64,000 bases of DNA from GCA-002282575 sp964493995 (lineage in GTDB: Bacteria > Pseudomonadota > Gammaproteobacteria > Thiomicrospirales > Thiomicrospiraceae): NCBI GenBank assembly GCA_964493995.1, contig CAZBQD010000001.1, forward strand, positions 58,437 to 122,436, in the 5' to 3' direction. Every line of letters starts with the position of its first letter. Positions within the stretch are counted from its first letter, which is position 1. The translations under genes and the position numbers were made by a program. Below, piece after piece: positions 42,072 through 49,899 of the stretch. Under the pieces are notes generated by a model, which did not search any database, had not been told where the DNA came from, and worked only from the letters and a program-made list of their open reading frames with translations.

Positions 42072-43033
42072 GATTGAGGTGCTACCTGGTCGCGGGCGCG
42101 AATGCGCTCAATCACCAAATTGGCTAACTCATCGGTATGCCATTTAGACAAAAACTTATTCGCCCCTACTTTAGCGGTTAGGCTATCGTTAAAACCGCCT
42201 GATAGAGAAGAGTTAAGCACCACGTAAAGGTCTTTTAAGCGAGGGTCTTTGCGCACATTGGTGGTGAGGGTGTAACCATCCATTTCCGGCATTTCGATGT
42301 CAGAGACCAACATCAACACCTGCTTGCTCACCGCAATGGCATCTCCCTGATCTGCTTTGTCGGCCATTTTTTGTAAAGCTTCCAATGCTAGGCGGCCATT
42401 GTTGAAAATAATCGATTTAATGCCAAGCTTATCGAGCACCGCTTTCAACTTAGCACGGGCAACGACGGAATCGTCAGCGCCAATGACCAAAAATTCGCGA
42501 CCATTAATGACGTCCTGACCCATTTTACCCACTTCATCCGACACATCGGCTGCACTGCGTCCGGCCACTTCTTGTAGCACCCGCTCTACGTCAATGATTT
42601 CTACCAAGTGGTTATTGACTTTGGTCACACCCGTTAAATAGTTAACATTCATGAGGGTATCGGGTGGCGGTAAAATATCTTCCCAACGCAAGTGCACAAT
42701 CTTATCGACCGAACCGACCAGAAACCCCTGCACCGAACTGTTGAATTCCGTCACAATGGTCAGCGTGTTAGGCACATCTTTCATCGGTGGCAAGTCCAGC
42801 GCCAGCGGTAAATCGATGACCGGCATGGTCGCACCACGAATGTCGGCAATACCGACGATGCGCGCATCCGATTTAGGCACCGGCGAAATATGTGGTGTGC
42901 GAATGACTTCTCTTACCTTGAACACATTAATGCCAAAGCGTTGATCATCGTGCAGCGTGAAGAGCAGCAACTCCATTCGATTCATACCAGCTAATTTGGT
43001 ACGACGATCAATTTTTTTTAACAGGTCTGACAT
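42068..43033 (-). CDS. cheV: Chemotaxis coupling protein CheV
   Basis: 321 residues from the ATG giving MSDLLKKIDRRTKLAGMNRMELLLFTLHDDQRFGINVFKVREVI; an upstream in-frame start adds 9 residues. The N-terminal half is a CheW domain (VREVIRTPHISPVPKSDARIVGIADIRGATMPVIDL), the C-terminal half a receiver domain with VIGADDSVVARAKLKAVL, phosphorylatable Asp in LLVSDIEMPEMDGYTLT, and KFLSKWHTDELA. Links receptors to CheA with a tunable receiver. Co-translated with flgT. Confidence 0.93.
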   Translation of the reverse strand: MSDLLKKIDRRTKLAGMNRMELLLFTLHDDQRFGINVFKVREVIRTPHISPVPKSDARIVGIADIRGATMPVIDLPLALDLPPMKDVPNTLTIVTEFNSSVQGFLVGSVDKIVHLRWEDILPPPDTLMNVNYLTGVTKVNNHLVEIIDVERVLQEVAGRSAADVSDEVGKMGQDVINGREFLVIGADDSVVARAKLKAVLDKLGIKSIIFNNGRLALEALQKMADKADQGDAIAVSKQVLMLVSDIEMPEMDGYTLTTNVRKDPRLKDLYVVLNSSLSGGFNDSLTAKVGANKFLSKWHTDELANLVIERIRARDQVAPQS

Positions 43034-43058
43034 ATATAAAGATTCCAGTGACCTCAAC

Positions 43059-43190
43059 AAACCCTAGAGGGATGGGGACCTGGGGGAAGGGACAATTAAA
43101 AAACAGCTAAGATGCTGATTGAATGCCCTTCCACCAGAAGTAAAACCAACTTGGGAGCTCTAAAAAACGAGCGAAGCGCTATTTTTAGAG
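43059..43190. repeat. Dispersed intergenic hairpin repeat, copy 2
   Basis: About 132 bases matching 4251-4385: AAACCCTAGAGGG, CTGGGGGAAGGG, ATTGAATGCCCTTCCACCAG, and outer arms CTCTAAAAAA / TTTTTAGAG around GAGCGAAGCG. Here it lies between the divergent cheV and flgA genes, where it may separate or affect their promoters. The middle ~35 bases differ from copy 1. Confidence 0.65.
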
Positions 43191-43256
43191 ATACCCATCC
43201 GTTTTATTCGCTACAATAGGCCTTAATTCGGCCAGTTCAGGTAATTCTTGATTCTT

Positions 43257-43979
43257 ATGCACACCCAAAAGCGCAAATCGTGCCAACTTCGACAAAATAA
43301 TCTATTTGTCGCGGGCTTTTGTATCCTTATGGGACTATTCGCTTGCTCAACCAGCCATGCCGAAAGTGCCGATGAGCTAGCAGCCTTGGCGAAGGATTAC
43401 ATATTAACGCACTTAGAGCCGCAACTAAAGCAACCCCAAGTTAACATTAGCCCTTTGTCTCGTGCTGCCAACAAACCTACCTGCGAAAAAGCACCCCAAA
43501 TCAGTTACAACACCAAGCAGCGCGTGGGCAATCTGACCCTCACCATTAGCTGTGCGCAACCGCCTTGGCGACAATACATTAATGCCAAAGTGATCGGGTT
43601 GCTTCCCGTGCTGGTGGTTCAACAAGACCTATCCGCTGGACAGTCGCTTGATGGCATCCCCGTTCAAGTCGAATGGCATAGCAGCACGCAAGTCACTCGT
43701 AATCACTTACGCGACTTGACGAATATTCAGCATAAAACGGCACGCCAGTTTATTGCTAAAGGCACCGCCTTACAGCAACAGCATCTTAAAGACACACTGC
43801 TGATACAAAAAAACGATTTGGTTAAAATCATCAGTGCAGACCCTCGATTTCGCATTGAAATGAATGGCATGGCACTAGAAGCCGGCACACTCGGACAAGC
43901 CATTCGGGTAAAAAACCTCAGCTCAGGAAAAATCATTAAAGCTTACGTGGAATCGGCCGATACGGTCAGTGTTCGGTAG
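43257..43979 (+). CDS. flgA: Flagellar P-ring assembly chaperone FlgA
   Basis: 240 residues from ATG; a TTG three codons upstream (43248) has a better-placed AGG and may be the true start. Signal peptide (LFVAGFCILMGLFACSTSHA); the LFAC could also be read as a lipobox. C-terminal SAF domain: LPVLVVQQDLSAGQSLDGIPVQVEW, RQFIAKGTALQQQHLKDTLLIQKNDLVKIISADPRFRIEMNGMALEAGTLGQAIRVKNLSSGKIIKAYVES, the classic FlgA end. Needed for FlgI ring polymerisation. Followed by flgM from its own promoter. Confidence 0.94.
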   Translation: MHTQKRKSCQLRQNNLFVAGFCILMGLFACSTSHAESADELAALAKDYILTHLEPQLKQPQVNISPLSRAANKPTCEKAPQISYNTKQRVGNLTLTISCAQPPWRQYINAKVIGLLPVLVVQQDLSAGQSLDGIPVQVEWHSSTQVTRNHLRDLTNIQHKTARQFIAKGTALQQQHLKDTLLIQKNDLVKIISADPRFRIEMNGMALEAGTLGQAIRVKNLSSGKIIKAYVESADTVSVR

Positions 43980-44017
43980 CAATGTCGGCCGAAGCGTAAA
44001 AAAAAGCAAAAAAAGAT

Positions 44018-44044
44018 TCAAGTTTTTCGCAATTTGTTCGATAA
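44018..44044 (+). promoter_or_regulatory. Probable sigma-28 promoter of flgM
   Basis: TCAA (44018-44021), 15-base spacer, TTCGATAA (44037-44044). One mismatch in -35 and two in -10 against TAAA-N15-GCCGATAA. About 60 bases before the flgM ATG. FlgM under sigma-28 is a common feedback arrangement. Confidence 0.6.
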
Positions 44045-44106
44045 CTCTCTTAAATAGGCAAAGAAATTGCTAGAATGACAACAATAAACTTGGGTGAGGC
44101 AGAATC

Positions 44107-44433
44107 ATGGACATCAATAGCGTACTAAGAGGTGTTGCCAACAACGGCAATAGAAACCTAACAGGGCTGGAAAACAGCACGGAAAGAAAAGTCGATGGCA
44201 AGTCAGCAGACGCTCGGTCGGCAATCTTTGCCAATAACAATGAAAAAGTGACCCTAACCAGCGCCGCCAGTCGTTTAGGACAGCTGAATATGAAAGCCGA
44301 TACATCCAGTTCAGAAGTGAATGCCGAACGGGTTGCCAGCCTGCGTGCCGCCATTGCCGATGGTAGTTACCAACCCAACCCAACTGGTATTGCCGCACGC
44401 TTAATGACCTTCGAAAACCAGCTGCGAGGCTGA
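44107..44433 (+). CDS. flgM: Anti-sigma-28 factor FlgM
   Basis: 108 residues. N-terminal disordered part (Asn/Ser/Lys-rich), C-terminal sigma-binding region TLTSAASRLGQLNMKADTSSSEVNAERVASLRAAIADGSYQPNPTGIAARLMTFENQL, the typical FlgM end (VAxLRxAIxxGxYxxxxxxIAxxLL). Holds FliA inactive until export through the finished hook-basal body. First gene of flgM-flgN-PilZ. Confidence 0.94.
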   Translation: MDINSVLRGVANNGNRNLTGLENSTERKVDGKSADARSAIFANNNEKVTLTSAASRLGQLNMKADTSSSEVNAERVASLRAAIADGSYQPNPTGIAARLMTFENQLRG

Positions 44434-44456
44434 TTTTTTAGTCAAGGATACTATTT

Positions 44457-44903
44457 ATGTCAGTTTGTCAGCTTTGTGAGCAATGGGTTAATCAGCTTCA
44501 AGCATTCCATCTCACCCTGGAATCGGAATTTGATGCGCTCAAAAGCAATCAAGCCGAGCTGATTACCCAAGTTGCCGAGCACAAACTGACGCAACTAGAA
44601 AGCATTCGTCAAACCGAACAGTCCCTGAAAAGCAGCTTACCCAATGTGGCTGCTGAGCAAATCAATGCCTACCTGATCAAACACTGCAGCGAAACGGATG
44701 CTGCCAGTCGTTTACTACCCCTCACCCAATCTATTCAACAAGCCAACCAACGCAACGGCATGCTATTACAAAGCTTAATGCGCTTAAATGAGTTTGGATT
44801 AAACCTGCTATCCGGTAAAATAGACACTGGCGACACTTACGGCGCGTCCGGTCAGGTGAAGTCGGCTACTCCTATTTCAAGTATTAAACTGGCTACTGCA
44901 TAA
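44457..44903 (+). CDS. flgN: Flagellar export chaperone FlgN
   Basis: 148 residues, mostly predicted helical (HLTLESEFDALKSNQAELITQVAEHKLTQLESIRQTEQSLKSSL...). FlgN binds FlgK and FlgL before export. Call rests on the long N-terminal helical pair with the E-DAL-S-N---L pattern and on its position right behind flgM. Stop and next start are joined as TAAATG, so it is followed without gap by the PilZ gene. Confidence 0.85.
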   Translation: MSVCQLCEQWVNQLQAFHLTLESEFDALKSNQAELITQVAEHKLTQLESIRQTEQSLKSSLPNVAAEQINAYLIKHCSETDAASRLLPLTQSIQQANQRNGMLLQSLMRLNEFGLNLLSGKIDTGDTYGASGQVKSATPISSIKLATA

Positions 44904-45476
44904 ATGAAAGAACAAACCGCCCAACAACGTGCCTATTTTCGCATGGACACCATGCTGCCTTTTTCTTACCGCGTATTAAGTGATGAAGAAGCCAGTCGTC
45001 CCCTACCTGCCATCGCCGATGCTGCCTTTATCGAACGTTACTTCCCCAGCGCATTAAGTGAAATTGAAGCGCGCGTGCAAGACACCATTGAAATCATTCG
45101 TGAAAAAAGTTCGCTCATGGCTGAGGCCTTAACAGCGCTGAATGATAAGCTGAACTTCATTATGCACGGTTTGGGTGAAGATGCTATTAAGCACACACTG
45201 CCCACGGTTCCGGTGAATATCAGTGCTGGCGGCTTGTCTTTTAATACGAACAGTGCCATTGCCGACAAAAGCACCATGGATTTGCTGTTATTCCTGAACA
45301 TTCAATCCGAGCCATTATTGGTGCGCTCCCATGTGGTTAAAGTCATTCCGCATCCCGATGCGACTTTTACCGTAGCGGTTGAATTTACGAATCTGACCGA
45401 AGAAATGCGCCGTCAACTGGTGTACTTCATTCAAACCAAAGAACTCGAATTAGCGCGTCACAAACAAAGCATTTAA
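44904..45476 (+). CDS. PilZ domain protein, possible c-di-GMP effector
   Basis: 190 residues. The N-terminal RAYFR (residues 9-13) fits the RxxxR c-di-GMP-binding motif, and NISAGGL (about 98-104) the (D/N)xSxxG motif of PilZ domains. The two motifs are separated by a ~75-residue helical insertion (ALSEIEARVQDTIEIIREKSSLMAEALTALNDKLNFIM), longer than normal. Being the third gene of flgM-flgN suggests a flagellar brake or regulator role; the output is not known. Confidence 0.78.
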   Translation: MKEQTAQQRAYFRMDTMLPFSYRVLSDEEASRPLPAIADAAFIERYFPSALSEIEARVQDTIEIIREKSSLMAEALTALNDKLNFIMHGLGEDAIKHTLPTVPVNISAGGLSFNTNSAIADKSTMDLLLFLNIQSEPLLVRSHVVKVIPHPDATFTVAVEFTNLTEEMRRQLVYFIQTKELELARHKQSI

Positions 45477-45556
45477 TGACGGTTCAGGTCATCACGAGAA
45501 CACAGATTCGACAAAATTTCCTGACGCTAAACGGCTTAACCCACTGACATTTCCGC

Positions 45557-45592
45557 TATAATCGAAGTCATTAATTCAATTCAGGCTTCGAT
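45557..45592 (+). promoter_or_regulatory. Possible RND operon promoter with inverted repeat
   Basis: TATAAT (45557-45562) with a weak TTAACC-type -35 upstream. Arms ATCGAAG (45561-45567) and CTTCGAT (45586-45592) form an inverted repeat overlapping the -10, a plausible operator. No regulator gene is adjacent. Confidence 0.35.
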
Positions 45593-45606
45593 TGTTCGTG
45601 AAACTT

Positions 45607-46815
45607 ATGAAAAAAATGGTTCTCGCCTTATTGGTTGTTTCTGGCATGGCTGCGCTAACGGTTTATTATGTTCGTGACAAGACACCCACAGCCACACCCA
45701 GCGACGCATCGCCTCAAGCATCCACCGCCGAAAAAACCAAAGGCGAGCGCCCGACACCGGTATTCACTGCTGCCGTCACGCGTGATGATATGGCCGTCTG
45801 GGTCGAAGCCTTAGGCCGAGTGACACCGCGCCAGCAAGTGATATTGCGTTCGCGCATTGATGGTGAACTGCAGAAACTGCACTTTAACGAAGGTCAGTTT
45901 GTCAAAAAGGGACAACTGCTCGCTGAAATTGACCCCCGTGCGCTGCAAACCCAATTAGCTCAGCAAAAAGCGCAATTAGCTCAGCAAAAAGCCTTGCTCG
46001 ACAATGCCAAACGCGATCTGAAACGCTATGATTCCTTGCTAGAGGATGATGCCATTGCTGCCCAGCAACGCGATACTCAGCGTTCGTTGGTCGCACAAAC
46101 TCAAGCAACGCTAGACAATGTGTTGGCACAAATCAAAAGTACCGAATTACAACTCAGTTATACCCAAATTCACGCCCCCTTAGCGGGAAAAATCGGTTTT
46201 CGTCAGGTCGATGTGGGCAATCAAATTAAAGCCAGTGATGCCAATGGGCTGGCCACTATTGTTGAAATCGATCCCATTACGGTGATCTTTTCGCTGCCCG
46301 AAATCCATTTGCCGCAACTACAAGCTCAATTGCCATTGGGGCAAAAAATGACCGTCGAAATTTGGAATGCCGACAAAAGCCAACGGCTGGCCACCAGTAG
46401 CGACTGGATCAGCGATAATCAAGTCGATGCTGCTACTGGCAGTATTCGACTGAAAGCCTTTGTCAGCAACGCTCAACAACAACTCACCCCAAATCAATTT
46501 GTGCAAGTAAGATTGCAACTGGACACACTGAAACAAGTGCTCATCATTCCCAGCCAAGCCATTTTATATGGCGCTCAGGGTGACTATGTCTATCGTGTCA
46601 ATGCCGACAATAAAGTCGAAACGATTAAGGTCAAGCGCTTACACAGCACCACAACGCAGATTGCCATTGAAGGCGCACTCAATGTAGGTGACACTTTAGT
46701 GACCGACGGCAGTGACCGACTCAAACCCGGCAGTCTGGTTAAAGCGTCTGGCACTAAAGCAGATAAAAAACCCTCTGCCTCGGAAACGACTTCCACTCAG
46801 CCCAGCAAAGAGTAA
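45607..46815 (+). CDS. RND efflux periplasmic adaptor (MdtA-like)
   Basis: 402 residues from the ATG giving MKKMVLALLVVSGMAALTVYYV, an N-terminal membrane anchor/uncleaved signal; the region upstream has no clear ribosome binding site, and a GTG at 45598 is an alternative. Membrane-fusion-protein layout: RQQVILRSRIDGELQKLHFNEGQFVKKGQLLAEID (lipoyl half 1), a coiled-coil with an exact six-residue tandem LAQQKAQ LAQQKAL, HAPLAGKIGFRQVDVGNQI (lipoyl half 2), then a beta-barrel. C-terminus SGTKADKKPSASETTSTQ is a low-complexity tail. Links the pump to the outer-membrane channel. Confidence 0.93.
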   Translation: MKKMVLALLVVSGMAALTVYYVRDKTPTATPSDASPQASTAEKTKGERPTPVFTAAVTRDDMAVWVEALGRVTPRQQVILRSRIDGELQKLHFNEGQFVKKGQLLAEIDPRALQTQLAQQKAQLAQQKALLDNAKRDLKRYDSLLEDDAIAAQQRDTQRSLVAQTQATLDNVLAQIKSTELQLSYTQIHAPLAGKIGFRQVDVGNQIKASDANGLATIVEIDPITVIFSLPEIHLPQLQAQLPLGQKMTVEIWNADKSQRLATSSDWISDNQVDAATGSIRLKAFVSNAQQQLTPNQFVQVRLQLDTLKQVLIIPSQAILYGAQGDYVYRVNADNKVETIKVKRLHSTTTQIAIEGALNVGDTLVTDGSDRLKPGSLVKASGTKADKKPSASETTSTQPSKE

Positions 46816-46821
46816 GCCTAG

Positions 46822-49800
46822 GTGAATATCAGTCGCTTTTTTATCCTGCGCCCCATTGCCACCAGCTTGCTGATGCTGGCCATATTGTTATCGGGACTAT
46901 TGGCTTACCGACTCTTACCCTTGTCCGCTTTACCGCAAGTGGATTACCCAACCATTCAAATCAGTGCCTTTTATCCGGGCGCCAGCCCCGAAGTGGTTGC
47001 CAGTACCCTTGTCGCCCCGCTAGAAAAACAATTAGGACAAATGCCCAGTTTGGCGCAAATGCACAGCAATAGCACCAGCGGTGCCGCTACCATTACCTTG
47101 CGTTTTGAACTGAACTTGCCGCTCGATGTCGCCGAACAACAAGTACAGGCCGCCATGAATGCCGCCAACAATTTACTGCCTGTCGACTTACCTGCACCGC
47201 CCATTTATCACAAGGTGAATCCGGCTGACGCCCCTATTATGACCATTGCCGTCACCTCGGCAACACTGAGCAGACCACAACTACAAGATTTAGTCGAAAC
47301 CCGTTTAGCGATGAAGCTATCGCAACTTTCCGGTGTGGGCTTGGTCAGCATTGCCGGTAATCAACGCCCTGCGATTCGCGTGCAGCTTAACCCTTCCCAA
47401 GTGGCCGCTTTGGGGTTGTCTTTTGATACCATTCGCACACTCATTAATGACAACAACCTTTCCATGAGTAAAGGCAGCCTGCAAGGCTCTTATCGCTCCA
47501 GTACCATCGACGCCAACGACCAACTGAAAACCCCCGACGATTATCGCGCGCTCATTGTCGCCTACCAAAATGGCAATGCCATTCGGCTGGGCGATATCGC
47601 CAACGTTGTCGAAGAAGCACAAAATCACTACCTGAGTGCTTGGCTTAACGAACAACCCGCTATTCTGCTCAATATTCAGCGTCAGCCGAATGCGAATGTT
47701 ATTGCCGTAACCGATCGCATTCGTCAAAGCCTACCCGAACTCACCGCCAACTTCCCCGCCTCCGTTCAGGTGGATGTGGTAACCGATCGTACCCAATCCA
47801 TTCGCCAAGCCTTAACCGAAATGAGCAAAGACATGCTCATTGCCATTATTTTAGTCGTGGCGGTGATTTTTCTTTTCCTAAATAACCTCAAAGCAACCCT
47901 GATTCCCAGTCTCGCCATCCCTTTATCCTTAGTGGGTACGCTGGGCATTATGTACTTGCTCGGTTTTTCTATTAACAATCTCACCCTCATGGCGTTGGTG
48001 GTGGCAACGGGTTTTGTCGTTGACGATGCGATTGTCATGATTGAAAACATTGCTCGCCGTCGTGAAGCAGGAGAATCGGCACTGACAGCGGCCATTAATG
48101 GCGCCGGACAAGTCGGCTTTACCATTGTTTCACTCACCTTTTCACTCATTGCCGTGCTCATTCCGTTATTGTTTATGCAAGACATTATCGGTCGCCTATT
48201 TCATGAATTTGCTCTAACGCTCACCGTTGCCATGCTTATCTCAGCTGTCATTTCACTGACACTGACACCGATGATGGCGGCTTATTTGGCGAACAAGCCT
48301 AAAGCAATCGACAACGCCCCTCACCCCTCACCCCTCACCAGTTGGTTCACCCCCATTCAAACGAGCTACCTGAACGTCTTATCGAAGGTATTAACCCATC
48401 AATCCTTAACACTGATGGTCAGTTTAGCGTTAGTGCTCATCAGTGCACTGCTCTATTGGCAGATTCCAAAAAGCTTTTTTCCCGTGCAAGATACGGGGGT
48501 TTTGACTGTCACCGTCGATGCACCAGCAAAGAGCTCATTCATGCAACAATCTGCGCTACAACAAGCACTAAGCCAAACCCTTCTCACCGACCCCGCAGTG
48601 CAAAGCATCAGCAGTTTTATTGGTGTTGATGGACAAAACATGACTCCCAATAGCGGACGCATGGCGATTCAACTGATCGACAAAAACCAACGTGATGATG
48701 CCCCCGTTATCATTGAGCGCTTACGCCACTTAGCCGCTGAACACAACCAACTGGCCGTTTATATTCAACCCAGCCCAGAGTTAACCGTTGAAGACCAACT
48801 GGCACGCAGTCCTTACCAATTCAAACTCAGCAGTCCTTTTCATGACGACCTAGCTCAAGCCAGTGATCAGCTGGTTAGCGCACTACTAAGCTTACCGCAA
48901 CTCAGCCAAGTCAGTAGTGACTTAAACCTGCAAGGACAACAGGTCTTTATCGACATTGACCGCGACCAAGCAACACGCCTTGGCATCACAGTCAAACAAA
49001 TTGATGCCGCGCTCTACAACGCCTTTGGTCAGCGTCTGATTGCCACCATTTTTACCCAGTCGAATCAATATCGGGTGGTGATGGAAATGGCCGATAGTGC
49101 CGCGCAAGGACTCGATAAGCTGTCGCAGGTCTATATGCTGAATACACAACAGCAAGCCATCCCCTTAAATCGCGTGGCGCAGTTTGAACTGAAATCAACC
49201 GCCTTAAGCTTACAACGACTGGATCAGTTTCCCAGTGCCAGCATTGCCTTTGCCGTCAATGAGGGTTACAGTCTTGGCGACGCCGTGACCACCATTCAAC
49301 AAACGAAAGCCTCATTAGACTTACCAGAGAGCGTCGAACTGAAACTACAAGGCGCGACACTGGCTTTTGAGAAGTCCTTAGCCAATAGCCTGTTACTGCT
49401 ACTGGCCGCCATCATCACCGTCTATATTGTATTAGGCGTGCTCTATGAAAGCCTGATTCATCCTGTCACCATTTTATCGACACTACCAGCAGCAGCCATT
49501 GGTGCGCTCATTGCCCTATCACTGGCTGGTTTTTCGCTCGACATCATTGGCGTGATTGGCTTAATTTTGCTCATTGGTTTGGTGATGAAAAACGCCATTA
49601 TGATGATTGACTTCGCCTTAGAAGGGATGCGCCAAGAACACCTCAGTGCCGAAGCAGCGATTATTCAAGCCTGTCGTCATCGGTTACGCCCCATTTTAAT
49701 GACCACCTTTGCCGCTCTGTTTGGCGCCTTACCACTGATGCTGTCAACCGGACTGGGTGAAGAATTACGTCAACCTATGGGTTATGCCATTGTCGGTGGC

Positions 49801-49899
49801 TTATTGCTCAGTCAGCTCATCACGCTCTTCACCACGCCGGTGATTTTCTTACAACTCGAAAAGCGTTTTCCCTCCAGTCGCTTGAATCATCATGAATAA
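46822..49899 (+). CDS. RND efflux permease (MdtB-like)
   Basis: 1025 residues from a GTG start. Twelve-TM RND topology with N-terminal SRFFILRPIATSLLMLAILLSGLLAYRLLPLSALPQVDYPTIQISAFYPGASPEVVAS. Proton-relay region LMALVVATGFVVDDAIVMIENIARRREAGE in TM4. The two-permease operon (this and the next gene) corresponds to MdtB/MdtC heteromers. Near 48319-48339 the code contains three tandem CCTCACC units. The stop overlaps the next start by 8 bases. Confidence 0.94.
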   Translation: MNISRFFILRPIATSLLMLAILLSGLLAYRLLPLSALPQVDYPTIQISAFYPGASPEVVASTLVAPLEKQLGQMPSLAQMHSNSTSGAATITLRFELNLPLDVAEQQVQAAMNAANNLLPVDLPAPPIYHKVNPADAPIMTIAVTSATLSRPQLQDLVETRLAMKLSQLSGVGLVSIAGNQRPAIRVQLNPSQVAALGLSFDTIRTLINDNNLSMSKGSLQGSYRSSTIDANDQLKTPDDYRALIVAYQNGNAIRLGDIANVVEEAQNHYLSAWLNEQPAILLNIQRQPNANVIAVTDRIRQSLPELTANFPASVQVDVVTDRTQSIRQALTEMSKDMLIAIILVVAVIFLFLNNLKATLIPSLAIPLSLVGTLGIMYLLGFSINNLTLMALVVATGFVVDDAIVMIENIARRREAGESALTAAINGAGQVGFTIVSLTFSLIAVLIPLLFMQDIIGRLFHEFALTLTVAMLISAVISLTLTPMMAAYLANKPKAIDNAPHPSPLTSWFTPIQTSYLNVLSKVLTHQSLTLMVSLALVLISALLYWQIPKSFFPVQDTGVLTVTVDAPAKSSFMQQSALQQALSQTLLTDPAVQSISSFIGVDGQNMTPNSGRMAIQLIDKNQRDDAPVIIERLRHLAAEHNQLAVYIQPSPELTVEDQLARSPYQFKLSSPFHDDLAQASDQLVSALLSLPQLSQVSSDLNLQGQQVFIDIDRDQATRLGITVKQIDAALYNAFGQRLIATIFTQSNQYRVVMEMADSAAQGLDKLSQVYMLNTQQQAIPLNRVAQFELKSTALSLQRLDQFPSASIAFAVNEGYSLGDAVTTIQQTKASLDLPESVELKLQGATLAFEKSLANSLLLLLAAIITVYIVLGVLYESLIHPVTILSTLPAAAIGALIALSLAGFSLDIIGVIGLILLIGLVMKNAIMMIDFALEGMRQEHLSAEAAIIQACRHRLRPILMTTFAALFGALPLMLSTGLGEELRQPMGYAIVGGLLLSQLITLFTTPVIFLQLEKRFPSSRLNHHE

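Noticed and set aside
45955..45990. Exact tandem LAQQKAQ/LAQQKAL in the adaptor as a repeat element
   Set aside because: Two units only, in-frame, in a coiled-coil region where such duplication is common.
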